A stretch of 64,000 nt of DNA from contig NZ_KB903465.1 of NCBI RefSeq assembly GCF_000379765.1, positions 310,001-374,000 on the forward strand, given 5' to 3'. Made by a program: the position numbers and the translations under genes. Source of the DNA: Flexithrix dorotheae DSM 6795. GTDB lineage: Bacteria; Bacteroidota; Bacteroidia; Cytophagales; Flammeovirgaceae. The notes beneath the pieces were generated by a model, which searched no databases, had not been told where the DNA came from, and worked only from the letters and a program-made list of their open reading frames with translations. Positions 30,297-40,127 of the stretch are shown piece after piece (position 1 is the first letter of the stretch; the number at the start of each line of letters is the position of its first letter).

Positions 30297-31053
30297 CTAT
30301 TAAAGTGTAATTGTAAACGAGATAATAATTGAATTTAAAAAAATAATTGGGAAAGTAAGCAAAAGGAATTGGCTTTTAAAATTTAAATGTTTGGAAATTC
30401 GATTCATTAAGCACAAGTGCTCCACACCGGGTACTATTATTTCAGGGAAAAAGTAATCTCTCTATCAGTCTTTTATGCAAAATAATACACGGTTAATTTT
30501 GAATTACTACTTTAAAAAGAAGTTGTCAAAGGCAAGGGATTGCCAGACGAGAATGAATAGATATTGGTTTAGGTAATACAATTTGACTCGGATTAGTCGC
30601 ACCAACTAATTATGAAGATTATTGAAGGAAAAATGGCCGGGAAGTCGCTACTGGAAGCATGGAGCAAAACCGACCATTCATAGCCGAAAGGTTTAACTTT
30701 AGACAACTTCAAAAAGGATAAAATCAGACCCTCTTTTTAAAAACAAGAATGCCCTAAATTATAATCTCAAATCGCGAAAGCAACCATTTTTATTCATTCT
30801 TCATTTTAAAAGCAAAAGACACTCATATCAGCTTTAATACGTCAAAAACCATTAGGACAAATAATACTTCTCAAGGACAAAAGAAAAGAATATAGTATAA
30901 ATCATAACAGTGTATAACAGGCCGTTAGAATAAAACTTTACCTAAATCATCTAAATGAGACTTTCCCGGTTTTCTTAGCCGGGATAGTCTTCTATTGCCC
31001 TTAGGCAAATGAAATTTTAAAGTACATCATATATTTTCTGAAACCCTGATAAT
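30297..31053. other. 757-bp gap upstream of bamA
   Basis: No supported gene. Several short open frames (for example near 30613 and 30656) are under 30 residues and unlike anything I recognise. The + strand leader of bamA holds an inverted repeat with GACT-TT-CCCGG (30959-30969) and CCGGG-AT-AGTC (30979-30989), which could form a mismatched hairpin about 65 bases before the start. Its presence in the mRNA is untested. Confidence 0.45.
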
Positions 31054-33549
31054 ATGTTCAAAATTTATCTAATGGGTATTGCCTTCCTGGCATTACCATG
31101 GGCGATTTTTGCCCAAACGGAAAAACCTGATTTCACAAGCATAGACTATGGCAACCCGAAAGAATATGCCATTGGAGGAATTAAGGTGATTGGCGCAAAA
31201 TATCTTGACAAAAATGCGATTATTTCCATTGCAGGTTTAGCTCCTGGAAGTACAATTAAAATACCCGGTGATCAGATTTCCCTGGCCGTTAAAAAGTTAT
31301 GGAAACAGGGCATATTAGGAGATGTGAAGATTTCGATCACAGAAATTTCCGGCCACAAAGCATTCCTGCAAATTGAGATAAAAGAAAGAGCCAGGTTATC
31401 AAAAGTGAGCATTGAAGGGGTAAGTAAAAGTCAGCAGGAAACCCTGATGGACAACATGAAACTGATTCGGGGAAAAATGGTGACCGATGCCATTGTAAAA
31501 AATGCCAGTAATATTGCCAGAAAATATTTTCAGGAAAAAGGTTTCGCAAATACCACAGTACAAACCGAATTGGAAGTAGATAAAAGCTTTAAAAACGGGC
31601 TTATCCTGAAGATGAAAATCGATAAAAATCCGAAAACCCGCATTGAAAAAATCGAATTTGAAGGGATTACGGCCTTTGAAGAAAAGAAAATCCGAAAACA
31701 ATTAAAAAAAACAAAGGAAAAGAGTTTGCTCAATATCCTTACCCCATCCAAATTTATAGAAAGCCAATGGGAAGCAGACAAGGCAAACCTTATGACATTT
31801 TACAAACAAAATGGTTATCAGGACATTAAAATTACTGATGAGGAAAAAACGGTACTGCCAAATGGAAATATTGCTTTAAAAGTGAAGGTAGAAGAAGGCC
31901 AGCCATACTATGTGAGAAATATATCCTGGGTGGGAAATTACAAATACGCTGATAAAGCCCTCAATCAATTGCTTGGGATCAAAAAAGGAAGTATTTACAA
32001 TCCTCAGGAGTTGTCTCAAAGGTTAAATTTTGATCCAAATGGAACAGATATTTACTCCCTTTATATGGATGACGGTTACTTGTTTTTTCAGGTAGATCCT
32101 ATAGAAATTGCAGTAGACGGAGATTCTATTGATCTGGAAATGAGAATGTTTGAAGGAGAACAAGCCGTAATTAATAAGGTAATTGTAAACGGCAATACCT
32201 TAACTAATGACCATGTGATTTACCGGGAACTTCGCACAATCCCTGGCCAAAAATTTAGTAGGAATAACCTCATCAGAACTCAAAGGGAATTAGCTACTTT
32301 AGGTTATTTTAATCCGGAAACCATTACCCCAAAACCAATTCCAAATTACAATGATGGTACCGTGGATATCATTTTCGATGTGGAAGAAAGCCCCGGAAAT
32401 AATTTCGAACTTTCAGGAGGCTGGGGTGGAGATTTTGGGTTTATTGGTTCTGCAGGAATTAAAATAGATAATTTTTCTGCAAGAAAGTTTTTTTCCTTCA
32501 AAAACTGGAAGGGTATTCCTCAGGGAGATGGACAAAAACTTCAATTAAAAGTTCAGGCTAACGGATATCAATATCAAAATTATGGTTTGAGTTTTACGGA
32601 ACCCTGGCTTGGAGGGAAGAAACCCAACTCCCTCACTTTCAGCTTCAACCATTCTGTAAACCGCTTGACTCAAGAACTCAATGGGTATGATGGAAGCCTT
32701 CAAATGGACGGAGTTACAGTTTCCCTTGGAAGAAGGTTAACAATCCCTGATGATTATTTCAGTCTTTCCAACTCCATCAATTTCTACCGGTACGATTTGA
32801 ACAACTATCCTATCAATGGATTTGAAAATTACAGCAGTGGTCATTCCTATAATATCACTTTTAACACTACCATCGCCAGAAATAATATAGACAACTACCT
32901 TTTCCCTAGAAGAGGTTCCTCAATTTCCCTTTCGTTGAGTCTCACTCCCCCCTACTCAGCTATGGGAAATCAATCATTTTCAGAAGTAAATACCCAGAAT
33001 TCCTTCAAATGGATTGAGTATCACAAATGGTCATTCGAAAATTCATGGTATTTTCCATTGTCCCAAAAACTAGTGATGGCCACTCAGTTAAAAATGGGAG
33101 TTATCGGTCAGTACAACCAACAAAAAGCTCTTGGACCATTCGAAAGGTACATTATGGGAGGAGATGGCCTGGGCACTCAAAATGTATTGTTAGGAACTGA
33201 TGTCATTGGTTTGAGAGGTTATGAAAATCGCGCTATAATTCCTCCAGATTCTGATGGCATGGGTGGGACATCATTTAGTAAGGTAAGTTTCGAATTGAGA
33301 TATCTTCTCACCCAGCCATCGTCCACCATGATTTATCTGTTAGGTTTTGTTGAAGGCGGAAACAATTGGAATAATATTCAGGAATTCAATCCTTTTAAAG
33401 TTTACAGATCAGCCGGATTTGGAGTCCGTATTAACCTTCCTGGAATGGGGCTTCTGGGAGTAGATTGGGGTTATGGTTTTGATGAAGTACCTGGAAATCC
33501 TGGAGCTAATAAAGGCCAGTTTCATTTTGTGTTGGGACAAAGGTTTTAA
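31054..33549 (+). CDS. bamA: Outer membrane protein assembly factor BamA
   Basis: BamA inserts beta-barrel proteins into the outer membrane. A signal peptide (residues 1-20, ending AIFAQ) is followed by POTRA domains; the first begins IGGIKVIGAKYLDKNAI near 41 and later ones include RIEKIEFEGITAFEEKKIRK near 193 and INKVIVNGNTLTNDHVIYRE near 372. Residues from about 440 form the 16-strand barrel, with the VRGF-equivalent segment GLRGYENR near 725. The chain ends in an aromatic residue (GQRF). At 831 residues it is close to E. coli BamA (810). No neighbour belongs to the Bam complex. Confidence 0.95.
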   Translation: MFKIYLMGIAFLALPWAIFAQTEKPDFTSIDYGNPKEYAIGGIKVIGAKYLDKNAIISIAGLAPGSTIKIPGDQISLAVKKLWKQGILGDVKISITEISGHKAFLQIEIKERARLSKVSIEGVSKSQQETLMDNMKLIRGKMVTDAIVKNASNIARKYFQEKGFANTTVQTELEVDKSFKNGLILKMKIDKNPKTRIEKIEFEGITAFEEKKIRKQLKKTKEKSLLNILTPSKFIESQWEADKANLMTFYKQNGYQDIKITDEEKTVLPNGNIALKVKVEEGQPYYVRNISWVGNYKYADKALNQLLGIKKGSIYNPQELSQRLNFDPNGTDIYSLYMDDGYLFFQVDPIEIAVDGDSIDLEMRMFEGEQAVINKVIVNGNTLTNDHVIYRELRTIPGQKFSRNNLIRTQRELATLGYFNPETITPKPIPNYNDGTVDIIFDVEESPGNNFELSGGWGGDFGFIGSAGIKIDNFSARKFFSFKNWKGIPQGDGQKLQLKVQANGYQYQNYGLSFTEPWLGGKKPNSLTFSFNHSVNRLTQELNGYDGSLQMDGVTVSLGRRLTIPDDYFSLSNSINFYRYDLNNYPINGFENYSSGHSYNITFNTTIARNNIDNYLFPRRGSSISLSLSLTPPYSAMGNQSFSEVNTQNSFKWIEYHKWSFENSWYFPLSQKLVMATQLKMGVIGQYNQQKALGPFERYIMGGDGLGTQNVLLGTDVIGLRGYENRAIIPPDSDGMGGTSFSKVSFELRYLLTQPSSTMIYLLGFVEGGNNWNNIQEFNPFKVYRSAGFGVRINLPGMGLLGVDWGYGFDEVPGNPGANKGQFHFVLGQRF

Positions 33550-33706
33550 ACAGCTGTGCCTTATAGTAAGCTCAGGCTCTAAGTTAAGTTTTAAAATCAG
33601 TAGATTTAAGTTTTTAGATTTAAAAACAGATGAGCACTATTTTAGGTAGGTTAAACAAAATCAAAAAAACATTCCCTATAACCTTCAATTTTTCCACTTA
33701 GATTGA

Positions 33707-33714
33707 TATTTTTG
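33707..33714 (+). promoter_or_regulatory. -7 element of the 35-residue membrane protein gene
   Basis: TATTTTTG fits TAnnTTTG. Transcription would begin near 33720, inside an inverted repeat GTTCGA (33716-33721) / TCGAAC (33725-33730) that could be an operator or a 5' stem. The ATG is about 50 bases downstream. Confidence 0.6.
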
Positions 33715-33769
33715 CGTTCGAATATCGAACTAAAAAGAAATACATTTTTCACAAAATATAAATAAAATT

Positions 33770-33877
33770 ATGGGTACTATAGCTGTTATTTTCTTTGTTG
33801 CACTTTTAGCAGGAGCTGCTGTAATCGGAATGGCTTTGGCAAAACATGAAAATGGAAGGAAATACGAAGGGAAATAA
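33770..33877 (+). CDS. Short hydrophobic membrane protein, 35 residues
   Basis: The frame begins ATG at 33770 and ends TAA at 33877. One transmembrane helix fills residues 3-23 (IAVIFFVALLAGAAVIGMAL), followed by a hydrophilic tail KHENGRKYEGK. A -7 element and a following terminator-like stem (33899-33939) bracket it, making a self-contained unit. No family recognised. Small single-helix proteins like this often regulate a membrane complex, but none is indicated here. Confidence 0.7.
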   Translation: MGTIAVIFFVALLAGAAVIGMALAKHENGRKYEGK

Positions 33878-33898
33878 TCAGAAGCCCAAAAGCTTCCT

Positions 33899-33941
33899 AA
33901 AAGGCAATTGTTAGAAATTAATTCTGGCGGTTGCCTTTTTT
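33899..33941 (+). terminator. Probable terminator of the 35-residue membrane protein gene
   Basis: AAAAGGCAA (33899-33907) pairs with TTGCCTTTT (33931-33939) and a T-run follows. The loop is 23 bases and could hold a secondary stem. Confidence 0.65.
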
Positions 33942-34065
33942 TGTATTTTTTTAATTCTCCGCTGAATCCAATTCCTTCCTTTTCTTTCCTGCATTACTTG
34001 GCTTTAGTATATGATTTCCCCCACACATCAAGTAAATTGCGGTTTGAATATTAATTACTGATCGC

Positions 34066-36120
34066 ATGACTATTCAACCACCTAAAGCAAAAAAAATAAA
34101 CAGGGAGTTAACCATTCATGGCCATACCAGAATTGATCCTTATTTCTGGCTTAACCAGCGGGAAGATCCCGAAGTCTTGGCCTATATTGATGCAGAAAAT
34201 GATTATACCAACCAGGTTACGGCTCATTTCAAAGAATTCCAGGACAGTCTTTTTGAAGAAATAAAAGGAAGAATAAAAGAAAAAACAGAATCTCTACCTT
34301 ACAAATTAGGTAATTATTTCTATTACCACAGATTTGATGAAGGACTGGAATACCCTATTCATTGCCGGAAAAAAGAAAATCTTGAAGCAGAAGAAGAAAT
34401 TTTGCTGGATGTCAATAAACTGGCTGAAGGAGAGCCTTATTTTAGTGCAACAGGACTAAGAATAAGTGAGAATGATAACATTCTGGCCTTCTCTACCGAT
34501 AACGTTGGCCGAAGGATTTATACCTTAAGATTCAAAGATTTAACTACTGGGGAATTTTTACCAGATGTTATTGAAAATGTAACTGGTAATGCGACATGGG
34601 CAGATGATAATAAAACCATTTTTTATACGGTACAGGATCAGGAAACACTGAGATCATACAGAGTATACAAGCACATCCTGGGAACAGACTCCAAACAAGA
34701 TCAATTGATTTATGAGGAAGAGGATGAAACTTTTAATCTTTCGGTTGGAAAGACCAAATCCAAGAAAATTATTACCATAAATTCCCATGCCTCTCTCACC
34801 AGTGAGATCCGTTTTTTACCTGCAGATAATCCAAATGGTGAATTCAAAATTGTGCATCCAAGAGAAAGGGAAATTGAATACCATGTAGATCATTTTGAAG
34901 ATAAATTTTATATCCTTACCAACTATGAAGCACAGAATTTCCGGCTGATGTCCTGTGAAATGAACAAATCGACAAAGGAAAACTGGCAGGAGGTCATTCC
35001 ACATAGAAAGGATGTGCTATTGGAGGATATTGATATTTTTAAAGAATTTCTGGCCCTTGAGGAAAGGTTTGAAGGTCTTACCAGAATCAGGATAATCAAT
35101 TGGAAAACTCAGGAAGATCATTACCTGGACTTTGGTGAACCTACCTATACAGCAGGAATAGATTACAATCCCGATTTTGATACCAAAACTTTAAGATACG
35201 GCTATAATTCCCTCACTACTCCCTCATCAGTCTTTGACTATGACATGGAGAAAAGGACCAAAGAATTAAAAAAGCAACAGGAAGTAATTGGTGATTTTAA
35301 TCCTGATAATTACCAGTCAGAAAGAATCACGGCAACTGCAGCTGATGGCGTCAAAGTACCAATTTCTTTGGTATACAGAAAAGGTGTCACCAGAAATGGA
35401 AATAATCCATTCTACATGACTGCTTATGGCTCATATGGTCACTCCTATGACCCATATTTCAGTTCGGTCAGGCTAAGCCTGCTCGACAGAGGTTTTGTGT
35501 TTGCCATTGCCCACATTCGAGGTGGGCAGGAAATGGGCCGCTGGTGGTATGATGATGGAAAAATGTTGAAAAAGAAAAATACTTTTACGGACTTCATTGC
35601 CTGTGCCGAACATATTATCAAAGAGAATTTCACAACCTCTGAGAAATTAGTGGTAAGCGGAGGTAGCGCAGGTGGACTATTAATGGGTGCAGTGGTGAAT
35701 ATGCGTCCGGATTTATTTAAAATAGTTGTTGCAGATGTGCCTTTTGTAGATGTAGTGAGTACCATGCTGGATGATACCATTCCCCTCACTACCGGAGAAT
35801 ATGATGAATGGGGAAATCCCAATGAAAAAAAATATTACGATTACATGCTTTCCTACTCCCCTTACGACCAGGTAGAAGCAAAGCAATATCCTAATATGCT
35901 GATTACCTCAGGTTTGCACGATTCTCAGGTTCAATATTGGGAGCCCACCAAATGGACAGCCAAACTCAGAGATTTAAAAACCGATCAAAATCTTTTGCTC
36001 CTCAAAACCAATACCGATGCCGGACATGGAGGAGCTTCAGGCCGATTCGAAAGATTGAAAGAGGTAGCATTTGAATATGCATTCATTATTGATTTGTTAG
36101 GCATAAAAAAAGCGCTTTAG
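34066..36120 (+). CDS. ptrB: Oligopeptidase B (S9A prolyl oligopeptidase family)
   Basis: This serine peptidase cleaves short peptides after basic residues. The 684-residue protein has the N-terminal seven-blade propeller domain (residues ~75-400) and the C-terminal alpha/beta-hydrolase domain. Catalytic Ser534 lies in GGSAGG, Asp619 in GLHDSQVQYWEP and His654 in GHGGASG. These match Ser532, Asp617 and His652 of E. coli OpdB, offset by two. No signal peptide is seen, so it is cytosolic. Its stop codon lies inside the stem of the terminator at 36105-36143. Confidence 0.95.
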   Translation: MTIQPPKAKKINRELTIHGHTRIDPYFWLNQREDPEVLAYIDAENDYTNQVTAHFKEFQDSLFEEIKGRIKEKTESLPYKLGNYFYYHRFDEGLEYPIHCRKKENLEAEEEILLDVNKLAEGEPYFSATGLRISENDNILAFSTDNVGRRIYTLRFKDLTTGEFLPDVIENVTGNATWADDNKTIFYTVQDQETLRSYRVYKHILGTDSKQDQLIYEEEDETFNLSVGKTKSKKIITINSHASLTSEIRFLPADNPNGEFKIVHPREREIEYHVDHFEDKFYILTNYEAQNFRLMSCEMNKSTKENWQEVIPHRKDVLLEDIDIFKEFLALEERFEGLTRIRIINWKTQEDHYLDFGEPTYTAGIDYNPDFDTKTLRYGYNSLTTPSSVFDYDMEKRTKELKKQQEVIGDFNPDNYQSERITATAADGVKVPISLVYRKGVTRNGNNPFYMTAYGSYGHSYDPYFSSVRLSLLDRGFVFAIAHIRGGQEMGRWWYDDGKMLKKKNTFTDFIACAEHIIKENFTTSEKLVVSGGSAGGLLMGAVVNMRPDLFKIVVADVPFVDVVSTMLDDTIPLTTGEYDEWGNPNEKKYYDYMLSYSPYDQVEAKQYPNMLITSGLHDSQVQYWEPTKWTAKLRDLKTDQNLLLLKTNTDAGHGGASGRFERLKEVAFEYAFIIDLLGIKKAL

Positions 36121-36143
36121 GAATAGTCCTAAAGCGCTTTTTT
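36105..36143. terminator. Terminator whose 5' arm is the end of the oligopeptidase gene
   Basis: AAAAAAAGCGCTTTAGGA (36105-36122) pairs with TCCTAAAGCGCTTTTTT (36127-36143) around ATAG. The last codons and the TAG stop are part of the stem. It has T-runs both ways and lies between two convergent genes. Confidence 0.9.
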
Positions 36144-36156
36144 AGTCCACAAAGGC

Positions 36157-36181
36157 AATTCGACTTTTGCAAAGTCGAATT
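36157..36181. repeat. Palindromic element, AATTCGACTTT...AAAGTCGAATT
   Basis: Perfect 11-bp arms (36157-36167 and 36171-36181) around a TGC spacer. It belongs to a family with elements at 52194-52227 and 53698-53720, which share the TTCGACTT/AAGTCGAA core. It lies directly after the terminator. Confidence 0.75.
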
Positions 36182-36214
36182 GGATATCGCAGGAATTAAA
36201 ATCCATCTTTAACC

Positions 36215-37612
36215 TTAATCCTTCGCCTTAAAAGCAATAATCTCTTTAATATCGGAAATGATTTTATTGGCAAAATTATCTGCTTTAGACGGAGAATCTG
36301 CTTCAGCATAAATTCTGATAATAGGTTCCGTATTTGATTTCCTCAAATGCACCCATTCGTTATCAAAATTAATTTTCACCCCATCCAAAGTACTTATAGG
36401 CTGCTTTTTATACTTGTCCTGAATTTTTACCAAAATATCATCTACATTAATATCCCGGGTTAATTCAATTTTATTTTTAGAAATAGTATAACTTGGATAC
36501 TTCATCTTCAGCATTTTGGCAGTGCCTTTAAACTTTGCTAAATGCGATAAAAATAAAGCAATTCCCACCAGAGCATCTCTACCATAATGTAAATCCGGGT
36601 AAATAATACCACCATTTCCTTCTCCCCCAATCACAGCATTTTGCTCCTTCATCACCTTCACCACATTTACCTCACCCACTGCAGATTCAAAGTACGCTCC
36701 ACCTGCCTTTATGGTAATATCTTTTAGTGCCTTGGTGGAAGACATGTTGGAAACGGTGTTACCAACCTTATTCTCCAGCACATAATCAGAAACAGCTACA
36801 AGGGTATATTCCTCCCCAAAAGGAGAACCATCTTCACAAACAAAAACCAATCGATCCACATCAGGATCTACAACTATGCCCAAATCAAAACTGCCAGTTT
36901 CAATTTTGTTACAGATTTCGGTAATATTTTCGGTAAGTGGTTCAGGATTATGAGGGAACTTCCCATTAGGTTCGCAGTATAATTCTAAAACTTCGGCAAC
37001 ACCTAAAGCTTTTAGCAATCTGGGCACTGCAATACCTCCAGTAGAGTTTACACAATCAATGGCGATTTTAAAGTTTTTTGCTTTAATAGCCTCTACATCA
37101 ACCAGCGGTAAATCAAGAATCATTTTGATATGCTTATCAATGTAAGAATGATCCTCAGAAATTTTTCCCAAATGATTTACAGTTTCGAATTCGAATTCCT
37201 GATCCTCAGCATATTTCAGAATTAATTCAGAATCTGCCGCAGAAACAAACTCCCCAGCTTCATTAAGCAATTTTAAAGCATTCCAATGGCCGGGATTATG
37301 GCTTGCAGTAAAAATGATTCCACCACTGGCCGATTCTTCAGTAACTGCTACCTCCACAGTGGGAGTAGTAGAAAGCCCTAAATCAAGTACATCAACACCC
37401 ATACCCACTAGCGTATAAGAAACAATATTGGATACCATTTCTCCAGATACCCTGGCATCTCTTCCAATCACCACTTTCGGTTGATCGTACTTTGTTTTAA
37501 TCCATTTGCCATACGCAGCAGCAAATTTCACAATGTCTATCGGAGTAAGGCCATCGCCTTCTTTTCCTCCAATTGTTCCTCTAATTCCAGAAATCGATTT
37601 TATCAGTGTCAA
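36215..37612 (-). CDS. glmM: Phosphoglucosamine mutase
   Basis: GlmM converts glucosamine-6-phosphate to glucosamine-1-phosphate for UDP-GlcNAc, peptidoglycan and LPS synthesis. The 465-residue protein has the four-domain phosphohexomutase layout: phosphoserine loop TASHNPGHWN with Ser104, metal loop DPDVDRL near 252, sugar loop GEGNGGI near 331 and phosphate loop SNTEPIIRIYAE near 428. A phosphomannomutase or phosphoglucomutase is possible, but this length and layout are those of Bacteroidota GlmM. A TAnnTTTG element lies at 37636-37643. Confidence 0.88.
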   Translation of the reverse strand: MTLIKSISGIRGTIGGKEGDGLTPIDIVKFAAAYGKWIKTKYDQPKVVIGRDARVSGEMVSNIVSYTLVGMGVDVLDLGLSTTPTVEVAVTEESASGGIIFTASHNPGHWNALKLLNEAGEFVSAADSELILKYAEDQEFEFETVNHLGKISEDHSYIDKHIKMILDLPLVDVEAIKAKNFKIAIDCVNSTGGIAVPRLLKALGVAEVLELYCEPNGKFPHNPEPLTENITEICNKIETGSFDLGIVVDPDVDRLVFVCEDGSPFGEEYTLVAVSDYVLENKVGNTVSNMSSTKALKDITIKAGGAYFESAVGEVNVVKVMKEQNAVIGGEGNGGIIYPDLHYGRDALVGIALFLSHLAKFKGTAKMLKMKYPSYTISKNKIELTRDINVDDILVKIQDKYKKQPISTLDGVKINFDNEWVHLRKSNTEPIIRIYAEADSPSKADNFANKIISDIKEIIAFKAKD

Positions 37613-37635
37613 AGCCGGTAATATTTTTTGGGTGG

Positions 37636-37643
37636 CAAAACTA
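37636..37643 (-). promoter_or_regulatory. -7 element of glmM
   Basis: On the - strand the bases read TAGTTTTG, matching TAnnTTTG. It lies 24 bases upstream of the ATG at 37612, giving a leader of under 20 bases. Confidence 0.6.
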
Positions 37644-37845
37644 TAAAAAAAACAATCTTAAAAAATACCTTTTGTAATTTCCTTAAATAAAAAACTCTAC
37701 ATTTTAATTCATGTTCACATATTACAAAAAACCATGAAATTGCAGGCCATTACTGATGACTGTGTGAATGTAAAAGTAAATATAAAATCAACATCTGTAC
37801 AGGTAATTGAGAAAAATTATTCAGCAAATTGGAGAATTGATACTT

Positions 37846-39948
37846 TCAAGGAATTTTTTTGGTAAAAGCACCATTATCGGATATTATGAAATAAGGCATT
37901 TTTTTCTCCTTCATTTCACCAATCAATCGCTTCATTTTATAAACTTTATTAGAAGAATCAATAATTATTTTCCGACAATTAATCTGTTGGATTTCGCGAA
38001 AATCAGTAACACTTTGTTTACTGATGATTAAAAAATCCACCTCTGTTTGGAGAGGTTGGGCAGGCTTTTTTCTTAGGTTTAAAAAGGTGAAACCATTCCA
38101 GACAAACAACAAATTGCCATCAACTTTCTTCACCGGGAAGTATTGGTCAGATTCATCCAGATTTTGAAAAGCAATTTCTTCTCTACCCGACACACCTTTA
38201 TTCCAAAAATGATGATCAATATGAAACCTAACCTTTTCCCTGTCATTCAATAGACTGCTATCAGCCAAAAGAAAGGCTTTTTCTCCTTCAAAAAAGGCAA
38301 ATGCTGATTGGCCATTTACTTTATAGATGGTAAAAAACTGCTGATTATTTTGTGCGATATTTTCCAAAACCTGAAAACCGGAAAAACTCATAAAAATTAA
38401 AAAAGCAAAAATGAGGTAATTGAATTTCCGCATACTGAACAGCAAAATTAGGCTGACGATTACCCCATAAATCATCCAGGTTTCTGTAATGGAAATATCA
38501 ATTCCCTGTAAAAGGGAATAAGGCAAGTCTTCAATATAAAAAACAAATTCGTTCAATATCCAGATAATCCATTTGAGACAAATCCCTACTAGTCCGGCAA
38601 GAAAAGAAGAAAAAGACAGGACCAAAAGTAAAAGTCCACCATAAACGATAATGAGTGCTGCCGGAATAACAACCAGATTTGAAATGAGGAAGTAGTTGGG
38701 GAACTGATGAAAATAAAGCAATCCAACCGGAAAAGTGGCAATTTGGGCAGCAATAGAAACACAGGTAATTCCCCACACTTTATCCAGTAAATCATGATGA
38801 ATCTCGAATAAACGATAAAGCTTGGGTTGTAAATAAACAATACCAAACACGGCCAGATAGGAAAGCTGAAACCCCACTTCCAACAACAAATAAGGATTCC
38901 AGCACAACAATACAAAAGCCGACAAAGCCAGGGTATTATAAATATTGGACTGCCTGTTGATCACCCTGGCCAGGACTACAAATGAAAACATAGTGACAGC
39001 CCTAAGCACCGATGGAGAAAGACCGGTAATAAACGCATAGGCCCATAGAAACCAAAGAGCTAAAATTCCGAATAACCATCTGCCATTTTTCCGTTTCAGT
39101 AAACGTCCAAAAAACATAACCAAAACCTGATAAATAATCCCCACATGCAAGCCGGAAACAGCTAAAACATGCATGGCTCCGGCACTGGAATAAGCATTTT
39201 TGATTTCATTGTCTAAACCATCCTTTACACCAAGCACCAAAGCCGAAGCAATATGGTATTCTTTTTCCCCTTCAATATATTGCTTGAAAATGCCAGCACA
39301 AGCTTTCCTTGCCTTATAGGAATATTCCAATAAAAAGTTGGGAGAAGAATCACCAGTTTTCACAAATCTCCCGGCTTTTAAAAAATGTTGGTGGTAAATG
39401 TGGTGAAAACTTAAATACCTTTTGTAGTTAAATTCATTGGGATTGGCTGGTGGTGAAACTTCCTGAGGATTGCCCGAAACCAAAATTTCTTCCCCATAAT
39501 TCAGGTTTGTACTATCCGATTTGGAAACATAAACCAGTACCTTACCCAAAGCCTCCTGCCAGCCATTTGCCGTTTTCACTGCTTTCACCTGGAGTGCAAA
39601 CTTTTGGGAATTGGGCTTTTCCTGAATATCTGAGGTAATAATTCCCTGATAATGTGTAATCTTTTCCTTCAAATTTGCAAGATGATTTGGTGTGTAAACC
39701 GGGCTATTGTGAAGGGTAATCAGGTAACCAAACAGAAATAGAATAACCGAACCATTAAGTCCAAAGAGTAAATTCAACTTTCCTTTCAGCTTATTTCTGA
39801 AAAAATAGGACAATATGTAAATCAATACAAATCCCGAAAAAATCAGATATGGCCGGGGAATTTCAACATCTGTATGGATAAAAAACAGAATGCCGGTAAT
39901 CAGGAAAAAAGTAAACCTGATGAAAACAAAAGGAATCCAGCGAAACAT
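37846..39948 (-). CDS. comEC: ComEC/Rec2-family competence protein
   Basis: ComEC forms the inner-membrane channel for single-stranded DNA in natural transformation. The 700-residue protein has about ten hydrophobic segments. Residues ~25-190 hold the DUF4131-type extracellular domain; residues ~225-500 hold the Competence domain, with AGAMHVLAVSGLHVGI near 232 and TGLSPSVLRA near 315. The C-terminal 170 residues keep the place of the metallo-beta-lactamase domain but lack the HxHxDH metal motif. Many Bacteroidota ComEC proteins are short this way. The gene stands alone. Confidence 0.9.
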   Translation of the reverse strand: MFRWIPFVFIRFTFFLITGILFFIHTDVEIPRPYLIFSGFVLIYILSYFFRNKLKGKLNLLFGLNGSVILFLFGYLITLHNSPVYTPNHLANLKEKITHYQGIITSDIQEKPNSQKFALQVKAVKTANGWQEALGKVLVYVSKSDSTNLNYGEEILVSGNPQEVSPPANPNEFNYKRYLSFHHIYHQHFLKAGRFVKTGDSSPNFLLEYSYKARKACAGIFKQYIEGEKEYHIASALVLGVKDGLDNEIKNAYSSAGAMHVLAVSGLHVGIIYQVLVMFFGRLLKRKNGRWLFGILALWFLWAYAFITGLSPSVLRAVTMFSFVVLARVINRQSNIYNTLALSAFVLLCWNPYLLLEVGFQLSYLAVFGIVYLQPKLYRLFEIHHDLLDKVWGITCVSIAAQIATFPVGLLYFHQFPNYFLISNLVVIPAALIIVYGGLLLLVLSFSSFLAGLVGICLKWIIWILNEFVFYIEDLPYSLLQGIDISITETWMIYGVIVSLILLFSMRKFNYLIFAFLIFMSFSGFQVLENIAQNNQQFFTIYKVNGQSAFAFFEGEKAFLLADSSLLNDREKVRFHIDHHFWNKGVSGREEIAFQNLDESDQYFPVKKVDGNLLFVWNGFTFLNLRKKPAQPLQTEVDFLIISKQSVTDFREIQQINCRKIIIDSSNKVYKMKRLIGEMKEKKMPYFIISDNGAFTKKIP

Positions 39949-40127
39949 ATAGTATCAAAAAAATGGTGATTTATTAGCAGCATTACTCAAAAACTGCTAT
40001 TTTATTTCGCATTCAACGGAATGATTGCATAATCATTATCAAATTCCTGAAATTTAGGGATACAATAGTAGAAAAACACAACTAGTTTTAGGCAAAATTA
40101 TATTATTTGAATTACACTACTCTATTT

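Noticed and set aside
30541-30720. Possible small RNA or transposase relic upstream of bamA
   Set aside because: Short frames only, no conserved structure that I could recognise as RNase P, tmRNA or SRP RNA.
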